From Rhodopseudomonas palustris (lineage in GTDB: Bacteria; Pseudomonadota; Alphaproteobacteria; Rhizobiales; Xanthobacteraceae), in contig NZ_QYYD01000008.1 of assembly GCF_003591005.1 (NCBI RefSeq), positions 1-64,000 of the forward strand: DNA of 64,000 nt, given 5' to 3'. A model generated the notes under the pieces. It searched no databases. It saw only the letters and a list, made by a program, of their open reading frames with translations, and was not told the DNA's origin. Shown piece after piece: positions 62,736-64,000 of this stretch (its first letter is position 1; each line of letters opens with the position of its first letter). Position numbers and translations under genes: made by a program.

Positions 62736-64000
62736 ATGGTGGTATTCAAGGGTCCGATCATTCCGACGCCGAAGACGCTGGACGCATTGTTCGAGCCGAC
62801 GATGTTCCGGGACTATGTCGAATTGGTCAGTGGCAGGCTGGAGCATTATCTGGCCGACCGTTCGGTTCGCGGACTGGCGCTGAGCAATCCACCGGCGCTG
62901 TTGGAGACGGCACAGGCCCTCACCGAACGTCCTAGCGCCGCCAGCCCCGAGGCCGACGCCGGCCGGCTCGCCGCGATCCTCGATCTCTACATCCGCACCG
63001 GCATCCAGCTGTATTCGCCCGGCTATATGGGGAGGCAATTTTCCGGCCCGCTGCCGCTTGCGGCCGTGGTCGACCTGGCCGGCTCGATCCTCAACCAGCC
63101 CGCCTCGTTCTACGAGGCCGCGCAACTTCCGAACATCGCAGAGCGGATCATGGCGGACGAGTTGAACCGCTTCGTCGGCTTCGCGCCGCATCGGTTCACG
63201 ATGGTCACCACCTCCGGCGGCTCGCTCGCCAATCTGACGGCGCTGCTGGCGGCGCGCAACGACCGGTTGCCGCATGCCTGGAGCGAAGGCCTCGCCGGCA
63301 CCAGACAGCCTCGCCCTGCTATCGCCGTCGGTGCCGACGCGCATTACAGCATCTGCCGCGCCGCCGGAATCCTGGGGATCGGCGAAGGCCAGATCATCCG
63401 GCTGCCAATCGACCGCGAGCGCCGCATCGACATCGCCGCGGCGAAGCGGACGCTGGAGGCGGCGCGGCGGCACGGGCTGCAGCCGTTCTGTCTGGTCGGC
63501 TCGGCCGGCAGCACCTCGGTGGGCGCGTTCGACTCGATCGATCAGCTCGCCGACATCGCCGCCGAACAGGATCTGTGGCTGCATATCGATGGCGCCCATG
63601 GCGCCAGCCTGTTGCTCTGCGACCAACTCCGCCACCGGCTGCACGGCATCGCCCGGGCCGATTCGCTCACCTGGGATGCTCACAAGCTGCTGTTCGTTCC
63701 GGCAGCGTGCACGCTGCTGTTCTACAAGGACAAGGACAAGGCCCGCGGCGCCTTCCGGCAGGACGCCAGCTACGTGTTCGACAAACACGCCAACGGCCAC
63801 GCCGACTACGAGGGCGCCGGCAAGAATCTGGAATGCACCAAGCGCGCGATGATCATGCCGCTGTGGGTGTCGTGGGCGATGTATGGGCCGGCTCCGTTCG
63901 CCGACAAGATCGCGCTGCTCTGCCGGGCGACCACGGATGCGGAGAAGATCATCGCCGGCGAGCCTGACTTCGAGACGCTGCACGTTCCGCAAGCCAACAT
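62736..64000 (+). CDS. PLP-dependent decarboxylase, group II type (3' end beyond the window)
   Basis: 421 complete codons are visible, and the frame is open to the edge. AAGGGACAG precedes ATG 62736. Group II PLP decarboxylase fold: substrate-loop SPGYMGRQFSG, TTSGGSLANLTALLAARN, cofactor Asp in HIDGAHGAS, and PLP Lys in TWDAHKLLFVPAAC. Related enzymes act on aromatic or acidic amino acids (for example DOPA, glutamate, 2,4-diaminobutyrate); the substrate is not clear. A long open frame on the opposite strand is a shadow of this gene. An inverted repeat in its promoter suggests specific control. Confidence 0.9.
   Translation, partial: MVVFKGPIIPTPKTLDALFEPTMFRDYVELVSGRLEHYLADRSVRGLALSNPPALLETAQALTERPSAASPEADAGRLAAILDLYIRTGIQLYSPGYMGRQFSGPLPLAAVVDLAGSILNQPASFYEAAQLPNIAERIMADELNRFVGFAPHRFTMVTTSGGSLANLTALLAARNDRLPHAWSEGLAGTRQPRPAIAVGADAHYSICRAAGILGIGEGQIIRLPIDRERRIDIAAAKRTLEAARRHGLQPFCLVGSAGSTSVGAFDSIDQLADIAAEQDLWLHIDGAHGASLLLCDQLRHRLHGIARADSLTWDAHKLLFVPAACTLLFYKDKDKARGAFRQDASYVFDKHANGHADYEGAGKNLECTKRAMIMPLWVSWAMYGPAPFADKIALLCRATTDAEKIIAGEPDFETLHVPQAN

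Noticed and set aside
62697-63992. Minus-strand frame opposite the decarboxylase
   Set aside because: The plus strand carries intact PLP-binding motifs and a ribosome site; the minus frame is Arg/Gly/Gln-rich nonsense.

Overview
The window is GC-rich, densely coded alphaproteobacterial chromosome, most likely from Rhodopseudomonas palustris or a close relative. The reasons are a complete hopanoid gene set (hpnC, D, E, F, G, H, N, O), a flavin reductase that closely matches what I remember of palustrisredoxin reductase (PuR), phenylacetate, cox-type and phasin genes, and short palindromic intergenic repeats of the Bradyrhizobium/Rhodopseudomonas kind. The species call is from memory and was not searched. 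I found no rRNA, tRNA, CRISPR array, phage or intact insertion sequence.

Layout. 0.1-2.4 kb: paaA and paaB (phenylacetyl-CoA epoxidase, leaving the window on the left) with a divergent TetR gene and a shared operator. 2.6-4.0 kb: a phasin and two small, coupled genes that look PHA-granule related. 4.1-5.4 kb: a DadA-like amino-acid dehydrogenase. 5.6-10.8 kb: a tetR-adaptor-RND pump operon. 11-15.7 kb: a cytochrome P450, a two-domain VOC protein, a PfkB kinase and the PuR-like reductase. 15.9-18.5 kb: a GT39 / GT2-GtrA glycosyltransferase pair. 18.8-21.7 kb: DUF72, DUF488, a small conserved protein and a BcsS-like outer-membrane protein. 21.7-26.6 kb: an ABC export operon (tetR-hlyD-ATPase-permease) followed by a membrane class III cyclase. 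26.7-29.1 kb: a GGDEF protein and small genes. 29.2-36.4 kb: a cox-type molybdenum hydroxylase cluster (G, S, M, D, E, two XdhC proteins, a MoCo maturation fusion) that has no gene for the catalytic molybdenum subunit CoxL. 37.8-43.1 kb: a branched-chain amino-acid type ABC uptake operon (livHMGF and a binding protein). 43.2-47.3 kb: an FMN split-barrel protein, CcdA, a P1-family peptidase, an EF-hand protein and rpe. 47.3-48.2 kb: repeat-rich DNA. 48.3-61.2 kb: the hopanoid region. 61.4-64 kb: two small exported proteins and a PLP-dependent decarboxylase cut by the right edge.

How the genes fit together. The hopanoid locus is close to a full pathway. IspH supplies isoprenoid precursors, HpnD-HpnC-HpnE make squalene, Shc cyclises it, HpnH and HpnG extend the side chain, HpnO aminates it and HpnN moves hopanoids to the outer membrane. 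Three transport or catabolic operons start with a TetR gene next to a clear inverted repeat (1641-1662, 10791-10806, 26604-26639). The best leads are the cox cluster without coxL, the 36-bp perfect palindrome of the ABC operon, a seven-codon leader overlapping the ispH start, the inverted repeat upstream of the phasin gene, and a roughly 440-bp structured-looking element at 47.6-48.05 kb.
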